A stretch of DNA of 64,000 bases from Propionibacteriaceae bacterium. Its GTDB lineage: Bacteria; Actinomycetota; Actinomycetes; Propionibacteriales; Propionibacteriaceae. The notes below the pieces were generated by a model, which worked only from the letters and a program-made list of their open reading frames with translations, ran no database searches and was not told where the DNA came from. Location of the stretch: the NCBI GenBank assembly GCA_017306015.1, contig JAFKJK010000007.1, positions 62,001-126,000 of the forward strand. Reading direction: 5' to 3'. Every line of letters starts with the position of its first letter. Positions within the stretch are counted from its first letter, which is position 1. Both the position numbers and the translations under genes were made by a program. This document shows, piece by piece, positions 1 through 10,590 of this stretch.

Positions 1-143
1 ACGTCCAGGCCGGCGCCGGGGTCGTCGCGGACTCCGTCCCCGCGCAGGAGGACGCCGAAGCCGCGAACAAGGCCAGGGCGGTGCTGAGCGCAGTTGCGGA
101 GGCCAGCTCGCTGGTCCGGCTCGGCGGCGAAGCCGCCGGCTGA
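1..143 (+). CDS. trpE: Anthranilate synthase component I, C-terminal end (partial)
   Basis: Only the last 46 codons are in the window; the reading frame begins at base 3 and stops with TGA at 141-143. The peptide contains QAGAGVVADSVP followed by a helix with NKARAVL, which matches the C-terminal part of the chorismate-binding domain of TrpE. TrpE makes anthranilate from chorismate with the TrpG amidotransferase. The adjoining trpC, trpB and trpA genes support TrpE over the related para-aminobenzoate or isochorismate enzymes. No trpG or trpD is visible downstream. Confidence 0.85.
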   Translation, partial: VQAGAGVVADSVPAQEDAEAANKARAVLSAVAEASSLVRLGGEAAG

Positions 144-279
144 TCCCGGACCCGGCTGCGAGAACGCCGTTCAATCCTGAACAGCTCCACAAAGCTGCGC
201 ATCCGGGCTGGCCAAACCGTCGCTCAGCGGTCAGGATGGGGTCTTGATAACAGGGCGGTAACGATTCGAGGAGTCATCG
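144..279 (+). other. Intergenic region between trpE and the HGxxPAAW gene
   Basis: These 136 bases hold no convincing ORF and no leader peptide with clustered Trp codons, so I see no trp attenuator. A strong Shine-Dalgarno sequence, GAGGAG at 268-273, sits six bases before the ATG at 280. A hexamer resembling TAACGA just before it could be a -10 element, but no matching -35 is seen. Confidence 0.4.
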
Positions 280-507
280 ATGGTAGAAGGCGTGGAGCGC
301 GCCGCGGCTGCCCCCAAGGAGTATCACCACGGGCGCACCCCGGCCGCGTGGACCGGCAGCATCATCGCCGCCGTCGCTTTCACCCTTGGGGCCGTGGCAT
401 TCGTGACCGGACCCAACCTCACCCTGATCTGGATCGCCGGCGTCCTGCTGGTGCTCGCGCTCGTTGCCGGCGCGGTGCTGCGGCGGATGGGCTACGGGCA
501 GTCCTGA
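280..507 (+). CDS. HGxxPAAW family small membrane protein
   Basis: This 75-residue protein has a short cytoplasmic N-terminus carrying HHGRTPAAW at about residues 16-24, then two hydrophobic segments (about 26-44 and 49-67) and a basic end. The motif defines a small actinobacterial family of unknown function often found between trpE and trpC. The start is set by GAGGAG six bases upstream of the ATG. Its stop is 2 bases before the trpC start, so the two are probably cotranscribed and translationally coupled. A role in Trp synthesis or membrane placement of the enzymes would be a guess. Confidence 0.75.
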   Translation: MVEGVERAAAAPKEYHHGRTPAAWTGSIIAAVAFTLGAVAFVTGPNLTLIWIAGVLLVLALVAGAVLRRMGYGQS

Positions 508-509
508 CG

Positions 510-1289
510 ATGACCGTCCTCGACGAGATCATCGCCGGGGTGGTCGAGGACCTCGCCGAGCGCAGGTCCGCACTTCCCCTGGGCGACCTCCAGGCGCACG
601 CGAACCGCGTCCCGCCGGCACTCGACCCGCTACCGGCCCTCCGGGCGCCGGGCCTGGCGGTGATCGCCGAAGTGAAACGCTCCAGTCCCAGCAAGGGCGC
701 GCTGGCGGCGATCGAGGATCCGGCTGCGCTCGCGTCCGCGTACGTCGCCGGGGGAGCGGCCGCGATCTCCGTCCTCACCGAGGGACGCCGGTTCGGCGGA
801 TCGCTGGACGACCTGAGGGCGGTCCGGGCCGCGGTGCCGGCACCCGTGCTGCGCAAGGACTTCGTCGTCACCCCCTACCAGCTGTGGGAGGCCCGCGCCA
901 ACGGGGCCGACCTCGTGCTGCTGATCGTGGCTGCGCTGAGCCAGGACGAGCTCGCCGAGCTGTCCGGCCTCGCCTCCCGGCTCGGGATGACCGCCCTGGT
1001 GGAGACCCACACCCCCGACGAGGTCCGCCGGGCTCTCGCCGTCGACGCCGGGCTGATCGGGGTGAACAACCGCGACCTGAAGACGCTGGCGGTGGATCTG
1101 CGCCACTTCGAGCAGATGGCCGCGATCATCGGCGACCGGGCGGTGAAGGTGGCCGAGTCGGGCATCCTGTCGGTCGCCGACGCGGAGCGGATGCGGGCCG
1201 CCGGTGCCGACGCGATCCTCGTCGGCGAACTCCTGGTCCGGCACGGCGATCCCGGCGCCGCCGTCGCCGCCCTGCGGTCGCTGGCATGA
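510..1289 (+). CDS. trpC: Indole-3-glycerol phosphate synthase
   Basis: The 259-residue TIM-barrel enzyme converts carboxyphenylamino-deoxyribulose phosphate to indole-3-glycerol phosphate. Family landmarks are [10 protein letters not shown] (about 54-63, with the catalytic Lys), the LTE strand near 89-91, RKDF at about 115-118, VNNRDL at about 185-190 and AESGI near 215. The start at the ATG two bases after the upstream stop gives the normal family length; a frame extension back to 348 would run through the upstream gene. It is a stand-alone TrpC with no fused TrpF domain. Confidence 0.96.
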   Translation: MTVLDEIIAGVVEDLAERRSALPLGDLQAHANRVPPALDPLPALRAPGLAVIAEVKRSSPSKGALAAIEDPAALASAYVAGGAAAISVLTEGRRFGGSLDDLRAVRAAVPAPVLRKDFVVTPYQLWEARANGADLVLLIVAALSQDELAELSGLASRLGMTALVETHTPDEVRRALAVDAGLIGVNNRDLKTLAVDLRHFEQMAAIIGDRAVKVAESGILSVADAERMRAAGADAILVGELLVRHGDPGAAVAALRSLA

Positions 1290-1308
1290 CTGCCCGTCGC
1301 GATTGTGA

Positions 1309-2565
1309 GTGAATAGGCGGGTGACCGATCGTCCCATGCCCGATCCCGTGGGCCATTTCGACATCTTCGGGGGCCGCTACGTGCCGGAGGCACTGATCGC
1401 CGCCCTCGACCAGCTCGACGCGGAGTTCACCGCAGCCTCGGCGGATCCCGCCTTCTGGGCCGAGCTGGACGACCTGCGACGCAACTACTCCGGCCGGCCC
1501 ACCCCGCTGACCGAGGCCCACCGGTTCAGCCGCCACTGCGGGAACGCTCGCGTCCTGCTGAAGCGCGAGGACCTCAACCACACCGGCTCGCACAAGATCA
1601 ACAACGTGCTCGGCCAGGCCCTGCTCACCCGGCGGATGGGCAAGACCCGGGTGATCGCCGAGACCGGCGCCGGCCAGCACGGCGTGGCCACGGCGACGGC
1701 CGCGGCACTGCTCGGGATGGAGTGCCGGGTGTACATGGGCAAGGTCGACACCGACCGGCAGGCGCTCAACGTGGCCCGGATGCAGCTGCTGGGTGCCGAG
1801 GTCGTCGCGGTCGAGTCCGGCAGCCAGACGCTGAAGGACGCCATGAACGAGGCCATGCGCGACTGGGTGGCATCGGTCGACAGCACGCACTACCTGATCG
1901 GCACCGTCGCCGGCCCGCACCCGTTCCCGAAGCTGGTCCGCGAGTTCCAGCGCGTGATCAGCACCGAGATCGCGGCCCAGACCACCGAGCGCTTCGGACG
2001 GCTGCCCGACATCGTGGCCGCCTGCGTCGGCGGCGGGTCGAACGCGATGGGCACGTTCGCCGACTTCGTCGACAACCCACAGGTGGCCCTGTACGGCTTC
2101 GAGGCCGGCGGGGAGGGGGTCGAGACCGGCCGGCACGCCGCGTCCATCCAGGGCGGCTCGGTCGGGGTGCTGCACGGCATGCGCACCTACATCCTCCAGG
2201 ACGCCGACGGCCAGACGATGGAGTCGCACTCGATCTCGGCCGGCCTGGACTATCCCGGGGTCGGGCCCGAGCACGCCTGGCTCGCAGCCACCGGACGGGC
2301 CCGCTACGAGGCGGTCACCGACGCCGAGGCGATGGCCGCGTTCGAGCTGCTCACGCGCACCGAGGGGATCATGCCGGCGATCGAGTCCGCGCACGCGCTG
2401 GCCGGGGTGATCCGGCTGGGCCAGCGGCTGGCCGCCGAGCAGCCGGACGTCGAGCCGCTGGTCGTCGTCTGCCTGTCGGGCCGCGGCGACAAGGACGTGG
2501 ACACGGCGGTGAAGTACTTCGGCCTGCCGGGCCATCCCGACGTCTACACCGGAGGCGTGGCATGA
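1309..2565 (+). CDS. trpB: Tryptophan synthase beta subunit
   Basis: PLP enzyme that condenses indole with serine, working as an alpha2beta2 complex with TrpA. The PLP lysine lies in HTGSHKINN (Lys about 96), AETGAGQHG follows near 117-125, and the phosphate-binding GGGSNAMG is at about 241-248. The start is uncertain: GTG at 1309 (418 residues), GTG at 1321 or ATG at 1336 are all in frame and none has a good Shine-Dalgarno; conserved sequence begins only after the ATG. The stop overlaps the trpA start. Confidence 0.95.
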   Translation: MNRRVTDRPMPDPVGHFDIFGGRYVPEALIAALDQLDAEFTAASADPAFWAELDDLRRNYSGRPTPLTEAHRFSRHCGNARVLLKREDLNHTGSHKINNVLGQALLTRRMGKTRVIAETGAGQHGVATATAAALLGMECRVYMGKVDTDRQALNVARMQLLGAEVVAVESGSQTLKDAMNEAMRDWVASVDSTHYLIGTVAGPHPFPKLVREFQRVISTEIAAQTTERFGRLPDIVAACVGGGSNAMGTFADFVDNPQVALYGFEAGGEGVETGRHAASIQGGSVGVLHGMRTYILQDADGQTMESHSISAGLDYPGVGPEHAWLAATGRARYEAVTDAEAMAAFELLTRTEGIMPAIESAHALAGVIRLGQRLAAEQPDVEPLVVVCLSGRGDKDVDTAVKYFGLPGHPDVYTGGVA

Positions 2566-3422
2566 GCGCGGCCGTCGGACACGACGGGGACGGCTCCCTT
2601 TTCCGTTCATCGGCGACCGCGTTCGAGGCCGCCAAGGCCGAGGGTCGCGGCGCGCTGGTCGGCTACCTGCCGGTCGGCTATCCCAGCGTGGCCGGGTCGT
2701 TGGAGGCCCTCCGCGTCCTGTGTGGCGCGGACGGGGCGACGCCCGGCGTCGACCTGGTGGAGATCGGCCTGCCGTACTCGGACCCGGTGATGGACGGGCC
2801 CGTCATCCAGCGCGCCGGCACCCGGGCGCTGCAGCGCGGCGTCCGCACCGCCGACGTGTTCGCCGCCGTGGAGGCGGTCCGCGCCGCCGGCCGGCCGGCG
2901 GTGGTGATGACCTACTGGAACCTCGTCGACCGCTACGGCGCCGACGCGTTCGCCCGCGACCTGGCCAACGCCGGCGGCTCCGGGCTGATCACCCCCGACC
3001 TGGTGCCGGACGAGGCCGGAGACTGGCTGGCGGCGTCCGATGCCACCGGCCTGGACCGGATCTTCCTGGTCTCGCCGTCGTCCACGGACGAGCGGGTGGT
3101 GGCCACGGCTGCCGCCGCCCGGGGCTGGCTCTACGCCACCTCGGTGATGGGCGTCACCGGGACCCGCTCGGCGAGCCCGACGGCGGCTCCCGAGCTGGTC
3201 GCGCGGATCCGCAGGCTGGCCCCGGACACCCTGGTGGGGGTCGGCCTGGGGGTCTCCAACGGCGACCAGGCTGCCGAGGTGACCGCCTATGCTGACGGGG
3301 TGATCGTGGGGTCGGCTTTCATCAAACCGCTACTCGCCGCCGACGAAGCCGGCAGCCCGGACGACTTCAGCGGCTTGCGCGCCGTCGTCGCGGACCTGGC
3401 AGAGGGGGTGCGGCGCGGATGA
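2562..3422 (+). CDS. trpA: Tryptophan synthase alpha subunit
   Basis: The 286-residue TIM barrel cleaves indole-3-glycerol phosphate and passes indole to TrpB. The catalytic acids are visible in [15 protein letters not shown]: Glu at about 67 and Asp at about 78, the same 11-residue spacing as in the E. coli enzyme. The ATG overlaps the trpB stop (ATGA at 2562-2565), which fixes the start and implies translational coupling. The N-terminus carries about 20 non-conserved residues before the first helix. Confidence 0.95.
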   Translation: MSAAVGHDGDGSLFRSSATAFEAAKAEGRGALVGYLPVGYPSVAGSLEALRVLCGADGATPGVDLVEIGLPYSDPVMDGPVIQRAGTRALQRGVRTADVFAAVEAVRAAGRPAVVMTYWNLVDRYGADAFARDLANAGGSGLITPDLVPDEAGDWLAASDATGLDRIFLVSPSSTDERVVATAAAARGWLYATSVMGVTGTRSASPTAAPELVARIRRLAPDTLVGVGLGVSNGDQAAEVTAYADGVIVGSAFIKPLLAADEAGSPDDFSGLRAVVADLAEGVRRG

Positions 3423-4366
3423 TCCTGTTCATTCCGAGTCCTTCGTTCAACAGCTTCCAGCTGGGACCGCTGACGATCCGCATCTACGCGCTGTGCCTGA
3501 TCGCCGGCATCGTGGCGGCGTGGGTGCTGGGCTCCCGCCGCTGGCAGGCGCGTGGGGGCACCGCGGAGAGCTTCGAGACGATCCTGCTGTGGGCGATCCC
3601 GATCGGCGTCGTCGGCGCCCGGATCTACCACGTGCTGACCCACCTCGGCGACTACTTCGGCCCCGGTGCGACCGGGCACTGGTGGGCGATCTGGGAAGGC
3701 GGCATCGCGATCTACGGTGCGGTCGGCTTCGGTGCGCTGACGGCCTGGATCGTGGCCCGCAGGCGAAAGGTCGCCTTCGCCGCGCTCGCCGACTCGCTGG
3801 CACCGGCGATCGCAATCGGGCAGGCGATCGGACGCTGGGGGAACTGGTTCAACCAGGAGCTGTACGGCTGGCCGACGACGCTGCCGTGGGCGCTGCAGAT
3901 CGATCCCGAGCACCGCGTCCCCGGCTACGAGCAGTACGCCACCTTCCACCCGACCTTCCTGTACGAGTCGATCTGGGACCTGGCCACCGCCGGGCTGCTG
4001 CTGTGGGCGGACAAGCGGTTCCGGCTCGGTCGCGGCAAGGTGTTCGCGCTCTACATCGCGCTCTACGGCTTCGGCCGCACCTTCACCGAGAGCATCCGGC
4101 TCGACTACTCCTACGACGTGTTCGGACCGCTGCGGTTCAACGCCGCTGTGGCCATCCTGATCTGCCTGGTCGGGATCGCGCTGCTGATCTGGCTGCTGCG
4201 CAACCGTCCCGGACGCGAGGACGTCGTCGAAGGCGTCCAGCCGTCCGTCCCGGGAACCGATGCCGGAACCGAGGCCGAAGCTGAGGTTGCGGCGAAGGTC
4301 GACGCCACGCCGGCGCCACCCGCTGACGGCACCGACGAGACCTCAGCGGGGCCCGGCACACCCTGA
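3419..4366 (+). CDS. lgt: Prolipoprotein diacylglyceryl transferase
   Basis: Multi-pass membrane enzyme that transfers diacylglycerol from phosphatidylglycerol to the lipobox cysteine of prolipoproteins. The Lgt signature GRWGNWFNQE is at about residues 138-147, and IYHVLTHLGDY near 69-79 fits the first conserved region. About seven hydrophobic segments are present, followed by an acidic Ala/Glu-rich cytoplasmic tail from about residue 260. Its ATG overlaps the trpA stop, so it is coupled to the trp genes, a common actinobacterial arrangement. A weak CCGGG/CCCGG hairpin follows at 4367-4381. Confidence 0.95.
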   Translation: MILFIPSPSFNSFQLGPLTIRIYALCLIAGIVAAWVLGSRRWQARGGTAESFETILLWAIPIGVVGARIYHVLTHLGDYFGPGATGHWWAIWEGGIAIYGAVGFGALTAWIVARRRKVAFAALADSLAPAIAIGQAIGRWGNWFNQELYGWPTTLPWALQIDPEHRVPGYEQYATFHPTFLYESIWDLATAGLLLWADKRFRLGRGKVFALYIALYGFGRTFTESIRLDYSYDVFGPLRFNAAVAILICLVGIALLIWLLRNRPGREDVVEGVQPSVPGTDAGTEAEAEVAAKVDATPAPPADGTDETSAGPGTP

Positions 4367-4427
4367 CCGGGTCGAGCCCGGGTTCCACGATTCAGTCGGC
4401 CTCGGCCTCGGCCTGGATGGCGTCGGG

Positions 4428-4433
4428 TAGGCT
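4428..4433 (+). promoter_or_regulatory. Candidate -10 element (TAGGCT) for gltBD
   Basis: TAGGCT lies about 84 bases before the gltB ATG and resembles the actinobacterial TANNNT -10. No clear -35 hexamer is seen; the preceding region has three tandem CGGCCT units (about 4397-4414). Confidence 0.35.
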
Positions 4434-4516
4434 CGCCGCTCAACGTGCAGCGTCGGCCGGTGAGCTGAGCGCGCTCGCCACCCCCGCGCAGCATGCGTAG
4501 ATGGGAGAAGTCATCC

Positions 4517-7500
4517 ATGACGTTGATGTCCTTGCCAGGCCGCCCCGCCGAAGGTCTCTACGACCCCGCCAACGAGCACGACGCCTGCGGCGTGGCGTTC
4601 GTGGCGCACCTGTCGGGTGTGGCCGACCACGACATCGTCGCCAAGGGACTGACCGCTCTGGCGAACCTCGACCACCGTGGCGCCACCGGCGCCGACCCGG
4701 CGGCAGGGGACGGCGCCGGGATGCTGATGCAGGTGCCGGACGCCTTCCTCCGCGAGGTGGTCGACTTCGACCTGCCGCCCCGCGGCCACTACGCGATGGG
4801 GATGGCCTTCCTGCCCACCGACCCGGTGGCCCGGGCTTCGGCCAAGCGGACGTTCGAGTTCCTCGCCACCGAGGAGGGACTGATCGTGCACGGCTGGCGG
4901 CCGGTGCCGACCGACGACTCCACCCTGAGCCCGGTGTCCCGGGCCAACATGCCGCACTTCGAGCAGGTCTTCGTCTCCAGCCCCGGTGAGCAGGCCGGCA
5001 TCGAGCTCGACCGCGCCGTCTACCCGCTGCGCCAGCGGGCCCGCAGCGAGGCCGGGGTGTACTTCGCGTCCCTGTCGAGCCGGACGACCGTGTACAAGGG
5101 CATGCTGACCACCCAGCAGCTGGCGGAGGTCTTCGGCGACCTGCTGGACGAGCGGGTGACCAGCGCGCTCGCCCTGGTGCACTCGCGGTTCTCGACCAAC
5201 ACGTTCCCGGCGTGGGAACTCGCCCACCCCTACCGGCTGATGGCGCACAACGGCGAGATCAACACGGTCAAGGGCAACCGCAACTGGATGCGGGCCCGGG
5301 AAGCGCTGCTCGCCACCGACCTCATCCCCGGCGACCTGACCCGGACCTACCCGATCTGCACGCCCGGCGGCTCGGACTCGGCATCCTTCGACGAGGTGCT
5401 GGAGCTGCTGCACCTGGGCGGACGGTCGCTGCCGCACGCCGTGCTGATGATGATCCCCGAGGCGTGGGAGAACCACACCGAGATGGACGCCGCCCGCCGC
5501 GCGTTCTACTCCTTCCACTCCTCGATGATGGAGCCGTGGGACGGACCCGCCTCGGTCACGTTCACCGACGGCAACCTGATCGGAGCCGTCCTGGACCGCA
5601 ACGGGCTGCGTCCCGGCCGCTACTGGGTCACCGACGACGGCCTGGTCGTGTTCGCGTCCGAGGCCGGAGTGCTCGACCTCGACCCGGCGTCGGTGATCGA
5701 GAAGGGCCGGATGAAGCCCGGCCGGATGCTGCTGGTCGATCTGGACAGCCACCGGCTGATCAACGACGACGAGATCAAGGCCCAGCTGGCCGCCGAGCAC
5801 CCGTACGCCGACTGGCTGGACGCCGGCCGGGTCGACCTCGACGACCTGCCCGAGCAGGCCCACGTCGTGCACAGCCACGCCTCGGTCACCCGGCGGCAGC
5901 AGGTGTTCGGCTACACCCACGAGGAACTGCAGATGCTGGTGGCGCCGATGGCGAACGCCGGTGCCGAACCGATCGGCGCGATGGGCACCGACACGCCGGT
6001 CGCCGTGCTCGCCGACCGTCCGCGCCTGCTGTTCGACTACTTCGCCCAGCTGTTCGCCCAGGTGACCAACCCGCCGCTGGACTCGATCCGCGAGGAGCTG
6101 GTCACCTCGCTCACCTCCACCTTCGGTCCGGAGGGGAACCTGCTGCAGCCCGGCCCCGACTCCTGCCGGCAGATCGTGATCGGCTACCCGATCCTCGACT
6201 CCGACCAGCTCGCCAAGCTGGTCCGGATCAACCGGGACGGTTCGATGCCGGCCTACGACACCCACGTCGTCCGCGGCCTCTACCCGGTCGACGGCGGCGG
6301 TGCCGCGCTCAGGCAGGCGCTGGACGACCTCTGCCGGCAGGTCAGCGAGGCGATCGCTCGCGGCAGCCGGACGATCATCCTGAGTGACCGGCACTCCAAC
6401 GCCGAGCTCGCGCCGATCCCGTCCCTGCTGCTCACCGCGGCCATCCATCACCACCTGGTCCGGGAGAAGACCCGCACCCAGGTCGGCCTGATCGTCGAGG
6501 CCGGCGACGTCCGGGAAGTCCACCACGTCGCGCTGTTGATCGGCTACGGAGCGGCCGCGGTCAACCCGTACCTCGCCTTCGAGTCCGCCGAGGACCTGGC
6601 CCGGCGGGAGTGGCTGGTCGAGGTCACGCCGGAGACGGCGCTGTACAACGTGCGGAAGGCCCTCGGCAAGGGCGTGCTCAAGGTGATGAGCAAGATGGGC
6701 GTGTCCACGATCGCGTCCTACACCGGCGCTCAGATCTTCGAGGCTCTGGGTCTGTCCAGCGAGCTGGTCGAGCAGTACTTCACCGGCACCACCAGCCGGA
6801 TCGAGGGCATCGGCCTGGACGAGATCGCTGCCGAGGTCTCCCAGCGGCACGCCCGCGCCTACCCGCCGGACGGCATCCCGTTGCCGCACCGGACGCTCGC
6901 CGGCGGCGGCGAGTACAAGTGGCGGCGCGAGGGCCCGCCCCACCTGTTCGACCCGGACACGGTGTTCCGGCTGCAGCAGTCGACCCGCGAGGGCCGCTAC
7001 GAGGTGTTCAAGGCCTACACCAGCCGGGTGGACGACCAGTCGAAGCGGCTGATGACCCTGCGTGGCCTGCTCGAGTTCGACTCCGACCGGCCGCCGGTGC
7101 CGATCGACGAGGTGGAGCCGGTCGCCGAGATCGTCAAGCGTTTCTCGACCGGGGCGATGAGCTACGGCTCGATCTCGCTGGAGGCCCACCAGACGCTGGC
7201 GATCGCGATGAACCGGCTCGGCGGCAAGTCGAACACCGGGGAGGGCGGCGAGGATCCCGAGCGGCTGCACGACCCGGAGCGGCGCAGCGCGATCAAACAG
7301 GTGGCGTCCGGCCGGTTCGGGGTGACCAGTGACTACCTGACCAACGCCGACGACATCCAGATCAAGATGGCGCAGGGTGCCAAGCCCGGTGAGGGCGGCC
7401 AGCTGCCCGGGCAGAAGGTCTACCCCTGGATCGCCCGGACGCGGCACTCAACGCCCGGGGTCGGGCTGATCTCGCCGCCGCCGCACCACGACATCTACTC

Positions 7501-9049
7501 GATCGAGGACCTCAAGCAGCTGATCCACGACCTCAAGTGCGCCAACCCGTCCGCCCGGATCAACGTCAAGCTGGTGGCCGAGGTCGGCGTCGGCACGGTC
7601 GCCGCCGGTGTCTGCAAGGCCAAGGCTGACGTGGTGCTGGTGTCGGGCCACGACGGCGGCACCGGCGCGGCGCCGCTGACGTCGATCAAGCACGCCGGCG
7701 GTCCGTGGGAGCTCGGCCTGGCCGAGACCCAGCAGACCCTGCTGCTGAACGGGCTCCGCGACCGGATCACCGTCCAGGTGGACGGCCAGCTGAAGACCGG
7801 CCGGGACGTCGTCATCGGCGCCCTGCTGGGGGCAGAGGAGTTCGGCTTCGCCACCGCGCCGCTGGTCGTGTCCGGCTGCGTGATGATGCGGGTCTGCCAC
7901 CTCGACACCTGTCCGGTCGGTGTCGCCACCCAGAACCCCGACCTGCGGGCGATGTACACCGGGCGGCCCGAGGACGTGATCCACTTCTTCGAGTTCATCG
8001 CCCAGGAAGTCCGCGAGCACCTCGCAGCGCTCGGCTTCCGGTCGATCACCGACGCCGTCGGCCACGTCGAGGTGCTGCGCACCAAGGCGGCGATCGAGCA
8101 CTGGAAGGCCGGTGGGCTGGACCTCAGCCCGATCCTGCACCGGGTCGAGCTGCCGCCCGACGCCCCGCTGCACCGGGTCGTGACCCAGGACCACGGGCTG
8201 GACGACAAGCTGGACACCCAGTTGCTGGAGATCGCCCGGCCGGCGCTGACCAGCGGCGAACTGGTCCGCGCCGACCTCACCGTCCGCAACGTCGACCGGA
8301 CGGTGGGCACCATCCTCGGCCACCACGTGACGAAGGCGACCGGCGGGGCCGGCCTGCCGGAGAACACCATCGACCTCACCCTGCGGGGCACCGCCGGCCA
8401 GAGCTTCGGGGCGTTCCTTCCGGCCGGGGTGACCCTGCGACTGGTCGGGGACTCCAACGACTACTTCGGCAAGGGGCTGTCCGGGGGACGGCTGATCCTG
8501 CGTCCGCACGAGGAGGCGCCGTTCGCCGCCGAGGAGCAGATCATCGCCGGGAACGTGATCGGCTACGGCGCGACCAGCGGCGAGCTGTTCATCCGCGGCC
8601 AGGTCGGCGAGCGCTTCTGCGTCCGCAACTCCGGGGCGACCGCCGTCGTCGAGGGCGTCGGCGACCACGCCTGCGAGTACATGACCGGCGGCGAGGTGCT
8701 GATCCTCGGCCCGACCGGACGCAACATCGCGGCCGGCATGTCCGGTGGCGTCGCCTGGGTGCTGGACCTGGTGGCTGCCCGGCTCAATCCCGAGCTGGTC
8801 GACGCCCAGGTGCCCACCGGCGCCGAGCTCGGCCGGATCCGGCAGCTGCTCGTCCGGCACGCCGAGGAGACCGGCTCGCCGGTCGCGGCCCGGCTCGCGG
8901 ACGCCAGCGACGCTGAGCTCTCGACGAGGTTCACCACGCTGATGCCGCGGGACTACGCCCGGGTGCTGAGGGCGCGCAGCGAGGCCGAGCAGGCCGGGCT
9001 GGACGAGGAGACCACGATCAAGCTGATGATGGAGGCGTCCCATGGCTGA
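4517..9049 (+). CDS. gltB: Glutamate synthase (NADPH) large subunit
   Basis: A 1510-residue enzyme that moves the amide of glutamine to 2-oxoglutarate. The start at the ATG at 4517 is preferred over an in-frame ATG at 4493 because GGGAGAAG (4503-4510) sits six bases before it. The predicted nucleophile is Cys24 in NEHDACG, so a 23-residue propeptide would be removed. Domains in order: class II glutaminase (about 24-430), central domain, FMN/2-oxoglutarate synthase barrel with the iron-sulfur cysteines in [15 protein letters not shown], and the C-terminal beta-helix with repeated GxxG turns. It overlaps gltD by 8 bases. Confidence 0.97.
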   Translation: MTLMSLPGRPAEGLYDPANEHDACGVAFVAHLSGVADHDIVAKGLTALANLDHRGATGADPAAGDGAGMLMQVPDAFLREVVDFDLPPRGHYAMGMAFLPTDPVARASAKRTFEFLATEEGLIVHGWRPVPTDDSTLSPVSRANMPHFEQVFVSSPGEQAGIELDRAVYPLRQRARSEAGVYFASLSSRTTVYKGMLTTQQLAEVFGDLLDERVTSALALVHSRFSTNTFPAWELAHPYRLMAHNGEINTVKGNRNWMRAREALLATDLIPGDLTRTYPICTPGGSDSASFDEVLELLHLGGRSLPHAVLMMIPEAWENHTEMDAARRAFYSFHSSMMEPWDGPASVTFTDGNLIGAVLDRNGLRPGRYWVTDDGLVVFASEAGVLDLDPASVIEKGRMKPGRMLLVDLDSHRLINDDEIKAQLAAEHPYADWLDAGRVDLDDLPEQAHVVHSHASVTRRQQVFGYTHEELQMLVAPMANAGAEPIGAMGTDTPVAVLADRPRLLFDYFAQLFAQVTNPPLDSIREELVTSLTSTFGPEGNLLQPGPDSCRQIVIGYPILDSDQLAKLVRINRDGSMPAYDTHVVRGLYPVDGGGAALRQALDDLCRQVSEAIARGSRTIILSDRHSNAELAPIPSLLLTAAIHHHLVREKTRTQVGLIVEAGDVREVHHVALLIGYGAAAVNPYLAFESAEDLARREWLVEVTPETALYNVRKALGKGVLKVMSKMGVSTIASYTGAQIFEALGLSSELVEQYFTGTTSRIEGIGLDEIAAEVSQRHARAYPPDGIPLPHRTLAGGGEYKWRREGPPHLFDPDTVFRLQQSTREGRYEVFKAYTSRVDDQSKRLMTLRGLLEFDSDRPPVPIDEVEPVAEIVKRFSTGAMSYGSISLEAHQTLAIAMNRLGGKSNTGEGGEDPERLHDPERRSAIKQVASGRFGVTSDYLTNADDIQIKMAQGAKPGEGGQLPGQKVYPWIARTRHSTPGVGLISPPPHHDIYSIEDLKQLIHDLKCANPSARINVKLVAEVGVGTVAAGVCKAKADVVLVSGHDGGTGAAPLTSIKHAGGPWELGLAETQQTLLLNGLRDRITVQVDGQLKTGRDVVIGALLGAEEFGFATAPLVVSGCVMMRVCHLDTCPVGVATQNPDLRAMYTGRPEDVIHFFEFIAQEVREHLAALGFRSITDAVGHVEVLRTKAAIEHWKAGGLDLSPILHRVELPPDAPLHRVVTQDHGLDDKLDTQLLEIARPALTSGELVRADLTVRNVDRTVGTILGHHVTKATGGAGLPENTIDLTLRGTAGQSFGAFLPAGVTLRLVGDSNDYFGKGLSGGRLILRPHEEAPFAAEEQIIAGNVIGYGATSGELFIRGQVGERFCVRNSGATAVVEGVGDHACEYMTGGEVLILGPTGRNIAAGMSGGVAWVLDLVAARLNPELVDAQVPTGAELGRIRQLLVRHAEETGSPVAARLADASDAELSTRFTTLMPRDYARVLRARSEAEQAGLDEETTIKLMMEASHG

Positions 9050-10511
9050 TCCGAGAGGGTTCATGACCACCCCCCGTGAGGTCGCCGAGCGCCGTCCGGT
9101 GGCCGAGAGGCTGGGGGACTGGCAGGAGGTCTACCCGGGCACGCCGGGACGGGCCGTGCTGCCGATCATCAGCAAGCAGGCCGGCCGCTGCATGGACTGT
9201 GGTATCCCGTTCTGCCATCAGGGCTGCCCGCTGGGCAACCTGATCCCCGAGTGGAACGACATGATCTGGCGGGACGACTGGGCCGGCGCGCTGGAGCGGC
9301 TGCACGCCACCAACAACTTCCCCGACTTCACCGGACGGCTGTGCCCGGCTCCGTGTGAGACCGCCTGTGTCGTCGGCATCAACCGCGACCCGGTGACGAT
9401 CAAGAACATCGAGGTCGCGATCATCGACCGGGCGTGGGACGACCGCCGCGTCATCGCCCAGCCGGCCGCCTGGCACACCGGCAAGACGGTGGCCGTGGTC
9501 GGGTCCGGTCCGGCCGGGCTGGCAGTGGCCCAGCAGCTGACCCGGGCGGGCTACACCGTGGTCGTCTACGAGCGGGCGGACGCCGCCGGCGGCCTGCTGC
9601 GGTACGGCATCCCGGAGTTCAAGCTGGAGAAGGTGGTGCTGGAGCGCCGGCTGAAGCAGATGGTGCTGGAGGGCACCGTCTTCAAGAACGGGGTGAACAT
9701 CGGCGTCGACCTGACCGGCCAGCAGCTGCTGGAACGGTTCGACGCCGTGGTGCTGGCCATCGGCGCGACCACCGCGCGTGACCTGCCGGTGCCCGGACGC
9801 GAGTTCGGCGGCATCCACCAGGCCATGGAGTACCTGCCGCAGGCCAACCGGGTGGCCCGGGGCGAGGCGGTGGAGGACCAGATCGTCGCCACCGGCAAGG
9901 ACGTGGTGATCATCGGCGGTGGCGACACCGGCGCGGACTGCCTCGGCACGGCGCTGCGGCAGGGTCCCCGCTCGGTGACCCAGCTGGAGATCATGCCGCA
10001 GCCGCCCGAGACCCGGCCGGCGAACCAGCCGTGGCCGACGTACCCGATGATCTACCGGATCGCGTCGGCCCACGAGGAGGGCGGGGAGCGGCTGTACGCG
10101 CTGTCCACCAGCCATTTCGTCGGTGACGCGGACGGCAATGTGGCTGAGCTGGAGGTGAACGAGGTCCGGTTCGTCGACGGCCGGATGGAGACCGTCGAGG
10201 GCACCGTCCGGCGGATCCCGGCGCAGTTGGTGCTGCTGGCGATGGGGTTCACCGGACCCCAGCGGGAGGGGCTGGTCAGCCAGCTCGGCCTCGAGCTGGA
10301 CGCCCGGGGCAACATCGCCCGCGATGACAACTTCGCCACCAGCGTCGACCGCGTGTTCGTCTGCGGGGACGCCGGCAGGGGCCAGTCGCTGATCGTGTGG
10401 GCGATCGCGGAGGGGCGCGCCTGCGCCAACGGTGTGGACGCCTACCTGAACGACCGGCCGTCCCGGCTGCCGAAGCCGATCCTGCCGACCGATCGGCCGC
10501 TGGCCGGCTGA
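9042..10511 (+). CDS. gltD: Glutamate synthase small subunit
   Basis: A 489-residue flavoprotein that takes electrons from NAD(P)H and passes them to GltB. The N-terminal part has cysteine clusters for [4Fe-4S] centres: [14 protein letters not shown] and [10 protein letters not shown] first dinucleotide-binding motif, [10 protein letters not shown], binds FAD, and a second, [12 protein letters not shown], binds NAD(P). The C-terminal FAD contact [14 protein letters not shown] is present. The ATG at 9042 lies inside the end of gltB, so the two are translationally coupled. Length is normal for the family. Confidence 0.96.
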   Translation: MADPRGFMTTPREVAERRPVAERLGDWQEVYPGTPGRAVLPIISKQAGRCMDCGIPFCHQGCPLGNLIPEWNDMIWRDDWAGALERLHATNNFPDFTGRLCPAPCETACVVGINRDPVTIKNIEVAIIDRAWDDRRVIAQPAAWHTGKTVAVVGSGPAGLAVAQQLTRAGYTVVVYERADAAGGLLRYGIPEFKLEKVVLERRLKQMVLEGTVFKNGVNIGVDLTGQQLLERFDAVVLAIGATTARDLPVPGREFGGIHQAMEYLPQANRVARGEAVEDQIVATGKDVVIIGGGDTGADCLGTALRQGPRSVTQLEIMPQPPETRPANQPWPTYPMIYRIASAHEEGGERLYALSTSHFVGDADGNVAELEVNEVRFVDGRMETVEGTVRRIPAQLVLLAMGFTGPQREGLVSQLGLELDARGNIARDDNFATSVDRVFVCGDAGRGQSLIVWAIAEGRACANGVDAYLNDRPSRLPKPILPTDRPLAG

Positions 10512-10590
10512 GCCGTGCCCGGCGCGCTTCCCGGCGGGAGGCGGCGGTCCGGGCAGACTGGTGGCCGGGCTACCACAGGGAGGGGGATCG

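Noticed and set aside
144..279. A trp leader peptide or attenuator before the HGxxPAAW gene
   Set aside because: There are no clustered TGG codons in a short ORF and no alternating hairpins; the gap also lies after trpE, not before it.
348..509. A 54-codon N-terminal extension of TrpC
   Set aside because: It reads through the HGxxPAAW gene in another frame and has no similarity to TrpC; the ATG at 510 gives the family length.
4397..4414. Three tandem CGGCCT units before gltB as a regulatory repeat
   Set aside because: Too short and too close to background in GC-rich DNA to support a regulatory claim.
4511..7447. A 978-codon open frame on the minus strand opposite gltB, and similar ones opposite dnaE (13232-16789), secDF/ruvB (29816-32362), rsh (35843-38287) and alaS (49928-52546)
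   Set aside because: At this GC content stop codons are rare in antisense frames. Their translations are rich in Arg, Gly, Asp, His and Val without domains, and each lies opposite a well-recognised gene.
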